From Phycisphaerales bacterium (GTDB taxonomy: Bacteria; Planctomycetota; Phycisphaerae; Phycisphaerales; JAGLTS01), in contig JAGLTS010000065.1 of NCBI GenBank assembly GCA_023135165.1, forward strand, positions 1 to 58,370: a DNA stretch of 58,370 bases, written 5' to 3'. The notes below the pieces were generated by a model that saw only the letters and a list, made by a program, of their open reading frames with translations, ran no database searches and had not been told where the DNA came from. The translations under genes were made by a program, and so were the position numbers. Positions 8,709 to 16,917 of this stretch are shown here, in pieces. Position 1 is the first letter of the stretch; the number at the start of each line of letters is the position of its first letter.

Positions 8709-8728
8709 CCCCGCCTTGCCAGGCGGGG
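8709..8728 (-). terminator. Intrinsic terminator of the tricorn-like gene
   Basis: A perfect 8-bp GC-rich stem (8709-8716 with 8721-8728) with a 4-base loop. Read on the minus strand it is followed by TTTT (8705-8708). It lies 35 bases past the stop of the minus-strand gene and may also block read-through from the convergent fucosidase gene. Confidence 0.75.
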
Positions 8729-8763
8729 CTATGAAGGATGATGCAGTGATCGCGTAGTGCGTG

Positions 8764-11700
8764 CTACGGAAGCCTGCTCAGTAGTTCCTCAACCGCCGCC
8801 TTGAGCTGACGATCCTCGCCGGTGATCTCGTCCTCGGGCGTCTGCTCGACGATGATGTCCGGCACAGCGCCGTTGAGTTCCATGTTGGCGCCATGTGGGA
8901 GGTACCAGCCGCGCAGGGGCAGTCTCACAGTCGTGCCGTCGATGAGCGCCGTCCCGCCGGTGGAGATGACGCCGCCGTATGTTGGCGTGCCGACGAGCGT
9001 GCCGCGCCCCAGCGTCTTGATCGCATGGGCGAAGATCTCCGCGTTCGAGAAGCTCTCTTGATTGCAGAGCACGGTGATCGGCTTGCTGTAAGCGTAGATG
9101 AGCCTGCGATCCTGCGGGTAGCCCGGCGGGCCGTAGCGATCGGACCCTCGCGGGATGGTATAGGCGTGCGGCTGCACCATGATCGACGAGAGGAGGATGT
9201 CGGTCGTCCATCCGCCGCCGTTGCTTCTCACGTCGATGATGAGGCCGTCCTTGCCGTGCGCCACGGCGTACAGGTCGCGCTCGAACTTCTTGACCGATGG
9301 GATGTTCATCGTCTCGATGTGCACGTACCCGATTCGGCCGTCGGATTGCTCAGCGACCCACGCAGCGCGGTGGCGCACCTGGTCGTCATAGGCGAGGGCG
9401 TTCTCATCCCAATAGCCGATCGGATCGGCGAGGATGTACTGCGGCTCATCATCTTCGGCCGTGTCATCGTTATCGTCATTGGCGTTATCGTCGGCTGCGT
9501 CGGCGCGGCGGACCGTGAGCAGGACCTGCCTTCCGACCTTGCCCGCCATGGCCTCGTCGAGCACCATCTCACTTGGCACCGCAATGCCATCCACCGCGAT
9601 GATCGTGTCGCCGACATGCAGGCCGGCCTCGCTCTGATCGACAGGCCCGCCGCTGAGGACCTGGGTCACGCGGTAGCCCGCATCCGTCACGTCGTACAGC
9701 GCACCGAGGTAACCGACGGGCATGCGCTGAGTGCCCCCGGCGCCCGCGCCATACATGCCCATGTGCGATGCGTTGAGTTCGCCAAAGAGCATGTTGGCAA
9801 CGAGGTTGAACTCTTCGTTCGTGCGAGTCTTCGCAGCGAGATCGGCGTACTTGTCGGTGATCTCGTGCCAGTTGTGCCCTTTCATCGTTGGGTCGTAGAA
9901 GAATTCGCCGAGCAGCCGCGCCGCTTCGAGGAACTTCTGCCTTTGCTGGTCCGCGATGTTGACGAGGATTCGGGCGCGGAACGACGGGCCGTCCGTGCTG
10001 CCGCCGCCCGGCGACACGGTCTTGGCCCTGCCGCTGCGGACGTACGTGACATTGCTTCCCGTCAGGCTGACCGACACGTTGCTCGCGCCCCCGCCGTCGA
10101 GCTTCTTGCGCTCTGAACCATCCCACTTGATTGAGTACAGGCCATCGGAGCCGTCGACCGAGGCAGTGAAGATGATTCGATCGCCGCCCGGCGTCACTGC
10201 GATATTGAACTCCTCACCCGGGATGCTCGTGATGCGGCGCAGACGAAGGTACGCATCGTCAAGGTCCAGTGTGTCGAAGAGCGATTCGGATTCCTCCTCA
10301 TCGTCATCGGTTGCCTCATCCTCGTCATCCGGCTCCTGCTCTTCACCTTCCTCCGACTCGCCGGGCTCCTGCTCGTCGTCGTCAGCATCGTCTTCATCAT
10401 CATCCGCAGGCTCGAGCGGCTTGCGCTTCTTCGCTACGGCGATCGCCTCGTCGTAGTACTCCTCCAACTCGTATGCGGGCAGACCTTCGAGTGACTTGTC
10501 GAGGTATACCGCGTACACGTCGAAGTTGTTGTCCTCATCACGGTCGGATGTGAACGCGACGATCTTGCTGTCGGCGGAAAACACCGCGAAGTAGTCGTTG
10601 TCCGGATGCTGACTGATGTTGACCGCCGGCTTCGACCCATCCGCAGGGATGATCCACACGTCAGCGTTGTTATCGTTGTCCTCGCGTACGAAGAGCATCA
10701 TGCTGCTGTCGCCGCTCCACTCGAACGAATCGAGATTCCAGTAGTCCAGGAGCACCCGCTCCTCATCGGTGGCGAGATCGAGGATGATCAGGTTGCCTCG
10801 GCCACGCTGGAATGCGAGGAACTTGCCATCCGGTGAAGGCGTTGGCGCGGCGTCGTCGCTTGCAGTGACTACGACCGGCTCGATCTCAAACCGTAGCGAT
10901 CGGTCCCATTGCTTTCGGCGAGGCTTGTCCTTCTCCTCCTCGACGGGTTCATCGGCCTCGTCAGCTTCCTCCTCGTCAGCCTCATCTTCGTCGGCGATGG
11001 CGTCAGGCGCTTCCTCCTCCGAGGCTGGGGTATCTTCGACGCCCTCTTCCGGTTCAGCGTCTTCGGTTTCCTCAGCAGGCTCGGCGGGTTCTTCCTCCAC
11101 GGGTTCTTCTTCCGTCTCCTCTTCTTCCTCTTCCTCGCCGCGAACGTCGATCTCATCGAGCGTGACGGTCGCCGCATAGATAGCGTTCGTGCCCGATTCA
11201 TCGGAGACGAAGTATAGCTCTGCGCCGTCCGGTGACCACGCGATGTGTCGTTCCCGCCAAGGCGAATCAGTCACGCGCCGGGCAGGCCGATCACCTTCGA
11301 CCGCCTGGATGTAGATCTCACCGCGCGCCACGAGCGCGTAGGTCTTCCCATCCGGGCTGAGCGATACCTCCGTGATGGTGCTCGACAGGTCGGTCAGGCG
11401 CTCATCGAACCCCGTCTCATCCCCGCCCGCCCACGCGATGACTTGCTTGGGCGTCGCCCCGGCTCGCACAAGATCCAGCGTATACAACCGATCCCACACG
11501 ACAAACGCAGCAATTCGGCCGTCCGCCGAAACGGTCAGGTCGCGCACATCATCATCGTCAAAGAACGTCATCCGTCGCGCAGCACTGTCATCCGTCGCGC
11601 CGGCGGGCAGGCGGTAGACGTTGACCGCCCCGTCTCGATCCGATGCGAACAGAATGGACCCGTTGGGCAGGATGGCCGGTTGACCGTCGTTACCATCGCG

Positions 11701-12393
11701 CGTGGTGAGTTGCGTGAACGTATCGCTTGGCACATCGCACACCCAGATGTTGCGTGCAGCCGCGCCGCGGTAGTTGCGTCGCATCCACCTCGAGTGTCCC
11801 CGCACGAACGCGATCCGGTTTCCATCCTGTGAGACTGACGCCCGCCGACCGAGGCACTCCATGAGGCGGTGAATCGGTCCGCCCTCCGCTGGGACGGTGT
11901 ACATCTGCCGTTGCTTGTCGATCGTGTGCGCCAGGTGCGAGTCGAAGATCAGTTTGCTTGAGTCAGGCGTCCAGCCGCGCAGATACGCATAGCGGTCGTT
12001 GAACGTGACGCGCCGGATGTTCCGGCCCGCGACGTCGGCGACGTACAAGTTCTGGTAGCCCGCCCGCCTCGACTCAAACGCGAGCATCGCGCCATCCGGG
12101 CTGAACGCCGACCGCAGTTCTTCGCCGGGATGAACGGTCAGCCGCGTCGCCTGTCCACCCGTGCTTGGCACCGACCACAGATCACCCGCCCAGGAGAAGA
12201 CGAGCGTCCCGCCGTCCGGACTGAGTGATGGATAGCGCGGGAAGCCGACGTTGCCGAGAGCAGCATCCGGCGGTGACGCGAGACGCGCCGACGGCGGTGG
12301 GGCGGTGTCGGCGGTCGGCCCGGGCTGCGCTTGCGCGCAACCGGCCGTGAGCAGCATCGTGGAGATGGCGAGCAGTCGGCCGAGATGTTCCAT
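8764..12393 (-). CDS. Tricorn-like S41 protease, exported
   Basis: A 1209-residue tricorn-type protein. A signal peptide with lipobox-like L-T-A-G-C is followed by two beta-propeller blocks made of repeats of the form 'SPDG..LAF.S....NLYV' (about residues 50-440 and 510-790). A tricorn core/PDZ-like region then contains 'YRVTQVLSGGPVDQSEAGLHVGDTII'. The C-terminal S41 domain has 'IDVRSNGGGW' and ESFSNAE, whose second Ser (about residue 1116) aligns with the S41 nucleophile. Two long Glu/Asp tracts interrupt the propellers and a shorter one interrupts the PDZ region. Length is near that of tricorn protease (about 1070 residues) plus these inserts. The start at 12393 is chosen because AAGGA lies eight bases upstream and translation gives a clean signal peptide. 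It probably degrades peptides in the periplasm or at the surface. Confidence 0.88.
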   Translation of the reverse strand: MEHLGRLLAISTMLLTAGCAQAQPGPTADTAPPPSARLASPPDAALGNVGFPRYPSLSPDGGTLVFSWAGDLWSVPSTGGQATRLTVHPGEELRSAFSPDGAMLAFESRRAGYQNLYVADVAGRNIRRVTFNDRYAYLRGWTPDSSKLIFDSHLAHTIDKQRQMYTVPAEGGPIHRLMECLGRRASVSQDGNRIAFVRGHSRWMRRNYRGAAARNIWVCDVPSDTFTQLTTRDGNDGQPAILPNGSILFASDRDGAVNVYRLPAGATDDSAARRMTFFDDDDVRDLTVSADGRIAAFVVWDRLYTLDLVRAGATPKQVIAWAGGDETGFDERLTDLSSTITEVSLSPDGKTYALVARGEIYIQAVEGDRPARRVTDSPWRERHIAWSPDGAELYFVSDESGTNAIYAATVTLDEIDVRGEEEEEEETEEEPVEEEPAEPAEETEDAEPEEGVEDTPASEEEAPDAIADEDEADEEEADEADEPVEEEKDKPRRKQWDRSLRFEIEPVVVTASDDAAPTPSPDGKFLAFQRGRGNLIILDLATDEERVLLDYWNLDSFEWSGDSSMMLFVREDNDNNADVWIIPADGSKPAVNISQHPDNDYFAVFSADSKIVAFTSDRDEDNNFDVYAVYLDKSLEGLPAYELEEYYDEAIAVAKKRKPLEPADDDEDDADDDEQEPGESEEGEEQEPDDEDEATDDDEEESESLFDTLDLDDAYLRLRRITSIPGEEFNIAVTPGGDRIIFTASVDGSDGLYSIKWDGSERKKLDGGGASNVSVSLTGSNVTYVRSGRAKTVSPGGGSTDGPSFRARILVNIADQQRQKFLEAARLLGEFFYDPTMKGHNWHEITDKYADLAAKTRTNEEFNLVANMLFGELNASHMGMYGAGAGGTQRMPVGYLGALYDVTDAGYRVTQVLSGGPVDQSEAGLHVGDTIIAVDGIAVPSEMVLDEAMAGKVGRQVLLTVRRADAADDNANDDNDDTAEDDEPQYILADPIGYWDENALAYDDQVRHRAAWVAEQSDGRIGYVHIETMNIPSVKKFERDLYAVAHGKDGLIIDVRSNGGGWTTDILLSSIMVQPHAYTIPRGSDRYGPPGYPQDRRLIYAYSKPITVLCNQESFSNAEIFAHAIKTLGRGTLVGTPTYGGVISTGGTALIDGTTVRLPLRGWYLPHGANMELNGAVPDIIVEQTPEDEITGEDRQLKAAVEELLSRLP
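10270..10420 (-). repeat. Low-complexity Asp/Glu-coding tract 1
   Basis: An imperfect GAT/GAG/GAA-rich tract inside the tricorn-like gene encodes an acidic linker (runs such as DDDEDDADDDEQEPGE) in the second propeller block. Confidence 0.8.
10930..11150 (-). repeat. Low-complexity Glu-coding tract 2
   Basis: A GAG/GAA-rich tract encoding about 70 almost wholly acidic residues (runs such as EEEEEEETEEEPVEEEP) between the two propeller blocks of the tricorn-like protein. On the plus strand it reads as TCC/TCT-rich and creates long false Ser- and Leu-rich frames. Confidence 0.8.
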
Positions 12394-12532
12394 GGAGACA
12401 GTCCTTGCGTTCAGAAGAGAGGTGCAGCAGTCAGATCGCGGCAGCCGGCGCCGTGCTGCGCTCATGTGGGAGCAGTGTACCGCCGCGCTGACTCATCGAC
12501 TCGGTCAGTAGGCTCGATACACGTCGGCGGCG

Positions 12533-13696
12533 TTACACAACCGCTACCGCATCACGTGCCGGAGGATGCACCAGGTTCACCGAATACTCGCCCGGCTCAA
12601 ACACGTGAAGCCGATCGATGTCCACATACAGATTGATCGCTTGCCCGACATGCAGCTCACCGCGCGCCGGCACGCGAGCGACAAGATGCTCATGCCGATC
12701 CGTCGAGCAGACCAGATCCATCGAGTCGCCCAACGGCTCCAACACGCGCACCGTCACCGGCAGCACGTTGCCCGGCCCGGCGAACGGCCCTTGCGCCTGC
12801 TCGCTCATCGCCTCCGGTCGAACGCCCAGCACGATCGGCCGACCCACATGCTCGCGCAACCGATCCATAGCGGCATCGGGCAGTCGCAGCGTGACAGGTG
12901 ATCCGTCAGGCCCGGTTGATCCTTCCACGAAATGCACATCGCCGCCATCCACATCCAGCGTGCCGTCCAGGAAGTTCATGGGAGGCGTCCCGATGAAGCC
13001 CGCGACGAAGCGGTTGACCGGCTCACGATACACCTCCAACGGCGAGGCGCACTGCTGGATCAGCCCGTCGTTCATCACGATGATCCGGTCGCCGAGCGTC
13101 ATCGCTTCTTCCTGGTCGTGCGTGACGTAGATCGTCGTTGTCGCCAGGCGCTGGTGCAATCGCTTGAGTTCAGCGCGAGTTTCAACGCGCAGCTTCGCAT
13201 CCAGGTTCGACAGCGGTTCGTCGAAGAGAAACGCCTTGGGTTCACGCACAATCGCCCGCCCCAGCGCGACGCGCTGTCGTTGGCCGCCTGACAACGCCTT
13301 GGGCTTGCGATCGAGCAGCTCACTGATGCCGAGCACATCCGCCGCCTTACCCACGCGCTGGTCGATCTCGTTGCGCGCGACCTTGCGCAGCGTGAGTCCG
13401 AAGGCCATGTTTTTCCGCACGGTCATGTGCGGGTAGAGCGCGTAGTTCTGGAACACCATCGCGATGTCACGGTCTTTGGGGTGAACATCGTTGACAACAC
13501 GGTCGCCGATGCGGATGGTCCCGTCAGTGACCTCCTCCAGGCCTGCGATCATGCGGAGCGTTGTGGACTTGCCGCAGCCGGACGGCCCGACGAGTACGAC
13601 GAACTCGCCGTCGGCAATGCTCAGAGAGAAGTCACGGACCGCGCGTACCGGACCGGGGTAGATCTTCTCGATATCGCTGAGGACGACTTGCGCCAT
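12533..13696 (-). CDS. ugpC: UgpC/MsmX-type carbohydrate ABC transporter ATPase
   Basis: A 387-residue ATPase of the MalK/UgpC/MsmX family, which powers uptake of sugars or glycerol phosphate at the cytoplasmic membrane. Visible motifs: Walker [10 protein letters not shown] (about residue 40), Q-loop '[14 protein letters not shown]', signature [15 protein letters not shown], Walker B '[16 protein letters not shown]', and the switch His in '[14 protein letters not shown]'. The C-terminal third carries the regulatory TOBE/OB region typical of this subfamily ('GVRPEAMSE'). The start at 13696 has AGGAG seven bases upstream. No permease or substrate-binding gene is adjacent, so it probably serves transporters encoded elsewhere, as MsmX does. 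The next same-strand gene begins 139 bases downstream and is unrelated. Confidence 0.9.
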   Translation of the reverse strand: MAQVVLSDIEKIYPGPVRAVRDFSLSIADGEFVVLVGPSGCGKSTTLRMIAGLEEVTDGTIRIGDRVVNDVHPKDRDIAMVFQNYALYPHMTVRKNMAFGLTLRKVARNEIDQRVGKAADVLGISELLDRKPKALSGGQRQRVALGRAIVREPKAFLFDEPLSNLDAKLRVETRAELKRLHQRLATTTIYVTHDQEEAMTLGDRIIVMNDGLIQQCASPLEVYREPVNRFVAGFIGTPPMNFLDGTLDVDGGDVHFVEGSTGPDGSPVTLRLPDAAMDRLREHVGRPIVLGVRPEAMSEQAQGPFAGPGNVLPVTVRVLEPLGDSMDLVCSTDRHEHLVARVPARGELHVGQAINLYVDIDRLHVFEPGEYSVNLVHPPARDAVAVV

Positions 13697-13756
13697 GTGT
13701 TGCTCCTGTTCCCATCCCGGCTGCGTGGATCGCGTCCGATAGACGGGCTGCAGAGC

Positions 13757-13784
13757 ACTGTATCGCGTCGGCGTCGGCCGACAA
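13757..13784 (-). promoter_or_regulatory. Putative sigma-70-type promoter of ugpC
   Basis: On the minus strand, TTGTCG (13779-13784) is followed after 16 bases by TACAGT (13757-13762). Each matches the consensus at four of six positions. The implied transcript start is about 55 bases before the ugpC ATG. Confidence 0.38.
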
Positions 13785-13887
13785 GCCTCGGCTGCGTGTG
13801 TGAATCGCGGTTTATGCGTCCAACCACAGTGGATGTGCAAAGTTGGGGCCGCGCTTCGCCGATACGCCGGACAGGGAAATGGATCTT

Positions 13888-14109
13888 ATGCGATCATCTG
13901 ATACATCGTTTCAGCAAGTGAAGTCGCTCCTCAAGCGGCTCGACTCTTCGATCGACGAGGCGCGTCAGCGTCGCCAAGCCGAGGAGGCGGTCTCCCACAG
14001 TGGTCGGCATGGGCTGGATCGTGCCGCCGCCGCCCGAAATCCGGAGACACGCGCCATCCAGGATCGGCTGCGCGAGGTGGGACGCGCCGACGGGGGTGCA
14101 CCCGCGTAG
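13888..14109 (+). CDS. Small hypothetical helical protein
   Basis: A 73-residue protein, not recognised. The first half ('FQQVKSLLKRLDSSIDEARQRR') looks like an amphipathic, highly charged helix; the second half is Ala/Arg/Gly-rich. There is no signal peptide or membrane segment. ATG codons at 13879 and 13888 are both possible; AGGGA lies ten bases before 13888 and only one base before 13879, so the latter is less likely. The gene precedes the STAS-domain gene on the same strand by 144 bases and could share its transcript. Codon use resembles neighbouring genes, which supports translation. Confidence 0.5.
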   Translation: MRSSDTSFQQVKSLLKRLDSSIDEARQRRQAEEAVSHSGRHGLDRAAAARNPETRAIQDRLREVGRADGGAPA

Positions 14110-14221
14110 ATGCCCTAAACCTCGTAAATGCAATAGGTTGCCGCGTCGCCCCAGGCGGCAGCGGCCTGCTGTACTTCCGCAGCTTCCCCAAACCCACAAC
14201 CGATACTCGCCGATACACCCT

Positions 14222-14250
14222 GTGCAACAGGGACCTTTGCACGGGAGGAG
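14222..14250 (+). promoter_or_regulatory. Inverted repeat abutting the STAS-gene ribosome site
   Basis: GTGCAA (14222-14227) and TTGCAC (14237-14242) form a 6-bp inverted repeat with a 9-base loop. The right arm touches the strong ribosome site GGGAGGAG (14243-14250). It could be a protein-binding site or an RNA hairpin affecting translation; it could also be chance. Confidence 0.3.
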
Positions 14251-14253
14251 CCA

Positions 14254-14673
14254 ATGCCGCTTTCATCCGATTATCAGCCGCCCCGTGAACCGACCGTCGA
14301 GCCTGACCCCTCGCCCGAGGCGTCCCTGGCTACGCTCGATCAGGTCGGACAGGCCACCGTCGCCACCGTCACGTCGACCGAATTGTCCGGCACGATGGCG
14401 ATGCACCTGATCGAGGAACTCTTCGAGCACCTCCAGACGAGCGGGAGCAGGCATTTCGTCCTGGACCTTCAGAACGTCCGATACATGGACTCCGCCTGTG
14501 TCGGTGCCCTGGTCGAACTGCTCAACAAGATGCAACGGCTTGATGGCCGCATCGCAATCGTCAACGCCGCCCAGTCGGTCGAGTACCTCTTCAAACTGAC
14601 GCGCCTGGATCGTGTCTTCCCTCTCTGCCGTGATGTGATAACCGCGCTAGCTGTCGTCGAACGCGGAAGCTGA
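14254..14673 (+). CDS. STAS-domain anti-sigma factor antagonist
   Basis: A 139-residue protein with a Pro/Glu-rich N-terminal tail of about 30 residues and one STAS domain (about 33-135). The motif 'VLDLQNVRYMDSACVGALVELL' is the typical STAS phospho-acceptor region, with Ser80 aligning with the phosphorylated Ser of SpoIIAA-type anti-anti-sigma factors. In the family, an anti-sigma kinase phosphorylates this Ser and the unphosphorylated form frees a sigma factor. No kinase, phosphatase or sigma gene is adjacent, so its partner is unknown. The start is fixed by GGGAGGAG just upstream. The gene ends 31 bases before the convergent repeat-protein gene. Confidence 0.88.
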   Translation: MPLSSDYQPPREPTVEPDPSPEASLATLDQVGQATVATVTSTELSGTMAMHLIEELFEHLQTSGSRHFVLDLQNVRYMDSACVGALVELLNKMQRLDGRIAIVNAAQSVEYLFKLTRLDRVFPLCRDVITALAVVERGS

Positions 14674-14704
14674 TCGGAAGACGGTGACACGTGGTCGCGG
14701 TCCC

Positions 14705-16753
14705 CTACGGCGTCTCTCTTACCTTCCGTCCGCACGCATCGTCATCCATCCGGTCGTTCGTATCATCTCCCGGTACATCCAGCTCGGTATCGAGTCCGTA
14801 TCCCCAGGCGACGGGTCCCTCGTTGTACCACCAGCAACGGTTGTTTCCCGGCTTGTCATCCTGCGGGTAGGTGTCGTTCCCAGCCGTATCAAGAAAGACG
14901 CCGATCGTCGGCATGGTGTCGCGGAAGCCGCCCCAGCCGGGCGGTGGGGTCGCGGCACCCATCGACTTGGGCATCAGGATGCGGTACGTGTCATCGCCCC
15001 GTCTGTCCCAGAACAGGCCGATGCCCGTGATGTCTCCCTCGCCGCCGCTTCGATCGGGAACGTGATAGATGTCATCGCCGCTGCCGTCGAAGAACGTTGC
15101 GATGGCGCCGTCCCGGCCGTTGCCGAGCGTTTGGCTCATCACATCCCGGTCGTTGTAGGTGTCGTCGCCCGTTAGATCGACGAATGCGGCGAGCGCGTAG
15201 TGGGCGGAGGCGCCCTGCGCGTAGTAGACGCCGCGGTAAATGTCGTTACCACCGAGGTCCGTTAGAAAGCCGAGCGACCACCAGTACCCAACACCTTGGC
15301 TGAAGACGCCGCCGTAGTACGAGTCGTCACCCCCGCCGTCAATGAGCATCCCCACGCCGCCGGAAAGGCTGAGCTTGTCGGCTGTGTCGGCGCGTCGGCC
15401 GTAGCCGGCGCCCTGGCACATCGACGACTCATGCGCCTTGGTCTGCGCGGCCGGCTCGGTGATCGTTCGTCCCTCCTCGTTATCCATCACGTGATATGTG
15501 TCATTGCCCGCAGCGTCGAGGAGCAACCCGATGCCGAGCGTTGAGCCGACGCCTTGCGACTCGCGCAGACCCATGTATGAGTCATTGCCCGCAAGGTCGA
15601 TCAGTGCGGCGACGCCGGCGTGCGCAACGCCCTGACCCCAGATCTGCGTTGTGGTGTAGGAATCATCGCCCGCTATGTCCACGACGAGCCCGATTCCATG
15701 CCAAGCGCACCCGATCCCTGATTCACCACACGTGTAGATGTCATCGCCGGTGAGATCGAAGATCGCGCCGATCCCGAACAGCCCGCAGGCGAGCGATGCA
15801 GCCTCTTCGCCGCCGTCGTAGGTGTCGTCGCCGCCAAGGTCGAGCACCAGGCCGACCGGCGCTTCCTTTGATCGAGGCACGGCGATTCGTCCGACATAGG
15901 TGTCGTTCCCGCCGAGGTCGATGATGATGGGATCATTTCCTTCGTAACGGTCATCGCCGGGTCCAAGAATGCACACGTTGCCGATCGGTGTGCGCAACCG
16001 GCACGTCGTGAAGATGGGCGTATCGTCGAGCATATCCGGCGACCACCTGCTCGCCTGCGCGAGCACCGGCTGCATGTGTGCAAGGAATGTCGAGCCTGCC
16101 GTCGCGAGCGCATCACGATCGAGTGTGTCAAATGCCTGAAACGAAGCGGGGCACGGCTCGCCGTAACGCGTCCACGGTGCTGCTGCGTAGTCGTACACCT
16201 GCGGCGAGGTCAGATCGACCGCACCGTCAACGCCGGCATGTTCGATGAGCGCCTCCCAATCGAATGCTCCATGAAGAGGCTTCTTCGCCGACGCCGCGGC
16301 AGCCACGATGTCAGCCACCAACTCGCGGATGTCGTCCGGCAGCGCCTGCCACGTGGCGCGTGAGGCGTCGTCCATCGGGTGCAACTCGATCGTCGCAAGA
16401 GGCGGCGAATCATCAACCGGAGAGGCGTCGAGAAGATCGAAACAGCGATTGATCACCTCACGCGGTTCGTCGGCGCAGGCGATGAGCGCTTCCCCCATCT
16501 CCCCGGACCAGCTCGGAAGAGCACAGGCATCAGCGAAGAGTTGATCCACGACAGGGAGGCGATGTGGGTACGTCGGGAAGTTGGCCATTTCCTCAGATGT
16601 GTAACCGAGTTGTCTCTCGGCGCACCCGAAGTGTTGGCGATGCGCATCCCACAGATCGTCTGGGAAGTCCCACACGCTGCCATCCTCGCCCGCAACCATC
16701 ATCGGTGCGGAAAGGACTGCGAGCGTCCACGCGACACGGACTCGCAACGGCAT
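14705..16753 (-). CDS. Secreted protein with tandem GxDxY repeats
   Basis: A 682-residue protein with a signal peptide ('VAWTLAVLSAPMMVAG'). Residues of about 25-270 form an unrecognised globular region. From about 276 to 633 there are about twelve repeats of roughly 27 residues, each starting with the pattern (L/I/F)xDxxG(N/D)D(T/S/I)Y and ending in a glycine-rich 'QGVGxxxGIG' type segment. Some spacers are longer. The regular Asp/Asn/Gly spacing suggests a beta-solenoid, perhaps calcium-binding, but this is inferred. I do not recognise a named family. The start at 16753 is favoured over 16783 and 16924 by GGAG seven bases upstream and by the signal peptide. It is divergent from the transglutaminase-like gene. 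Confidence 0.82.
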   Translation of the reverse strand: MPLRVRVAWTLAVLSAPMMVAGEDGSVWDFPDDLWDAHRQHFGCAERQLGYTSEEMANFPTYPHRLPVVDQLFADACALPSWSGEMGEALIACADEPREVINRCFDLLDASPVDDSPPLATIELHPMDDASRATWQALPDDIRELVADIVAAAASAKKPLHGAFDWEALIEHAGVDGAVDLTSPQVYDYAAAPWTRYGEPCPASFQAFDTLDRDALATAGSTFLAHMQPVLAQASRWSPDMLDDTPIFTTCRLRTPIGNVCILGPGDDRYEGNDPIIIDLGGNDTYVGRIAVPRSKEAPVGLVLDLGGDDTYDGGEEAASLACGLFGIGAIFDLTGDDIYTCGESGIGCAWHGIGLVVDIAGDDSYTTTQIWGQGVAHAGVAALIDLAGNDSYMGLRESQGVGSTLGIGLLLDAAGNDTYHVMDNEEGRTITEPAAQTKAHESSMCQGAGYGRRADTADKLSLSGGVGMLIDGGGDDSYYGGVFSQGVGYWWSLGFLTDLGGNDIYRGVYYAQGASAHYALAAFVDLTGDDTYNDRDVMSQTLGNGRDGAIATFFDGSGDDIYHVPDRSGGEGDITGIGLFWDRRGDDTYRILMPKSMGAATPPPGWGGFRDTMPTIGVFLDTAGNDTYPQDDKPGNNRCWWYNEGPVAWGYGLDTELDVPGDDTNDRMDDDACGRKVRETP
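14855..15928 (-). repeat. Tandem protein-coding repeats, about 81 bases each
   Basis: Some twelve imperfect repeats encode the GxDxY units of the surrounding gene. At DNA level they share only short cores (for example 'tcgccgccgaggtcg'-like blocks on the plus strand), so selection appears to act on the protein. Confidence 0.75.
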
Positions 16754-16768
16754 CGTGTTGCTCCGAAG

Positions 16769-16797
16769 TTGATTGCGTGTCATGATACAAGCATAAT
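16769..16797 (+). promoter_or_regulatory. Putative sigma-70-type promoter of the transglutaminase-like gene
   Basis: TTGATT (16769-16774), a 17-base spacer, then CATAAT (16792-16797): matches of four and five of six to the consensus hexamers. The predicted start near 16804 would leave an untranslated leader of about 114 bases. The site overlaps the 5' end of the divergent gene's leader. Confidence 0.45.
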
Positions 16798-16917
16798 GGA
16801 AAGCTGTGACTGGTGGTCGCAGCCTCGGCAGTCCGGGTCGGGACCACATCGGTGCAGTGCATGCACACGCACCTGCGACGTTCGTCGAGGCGTTTGCATT
16901 CCATGGAGTGATCTGTG

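Noticed and set aside
8893..10116. Plus-strand frame of 407 residues opposite the tricorn-like gene
   Set aside because: It lies wholly antisense to a well-supported gene, is Arg/Val/His-rich with no domain, and reflects codon bias in GC-rich DNA.
10869..11217. Lys/Arg-rich and Ser/Leu-rich frames in the acidic tract
   Set aside because: They are frame-shifted readings of the GAG/GAA repeats, not separate proteins.
14855..15928. Regularly spaced short repeats that might suggest a CRISPR array
   Set aside because: The repeats are imperfect, in frame, and encode the GxDxY protein; there are no identical repeats with unique spacers and no cas genes.
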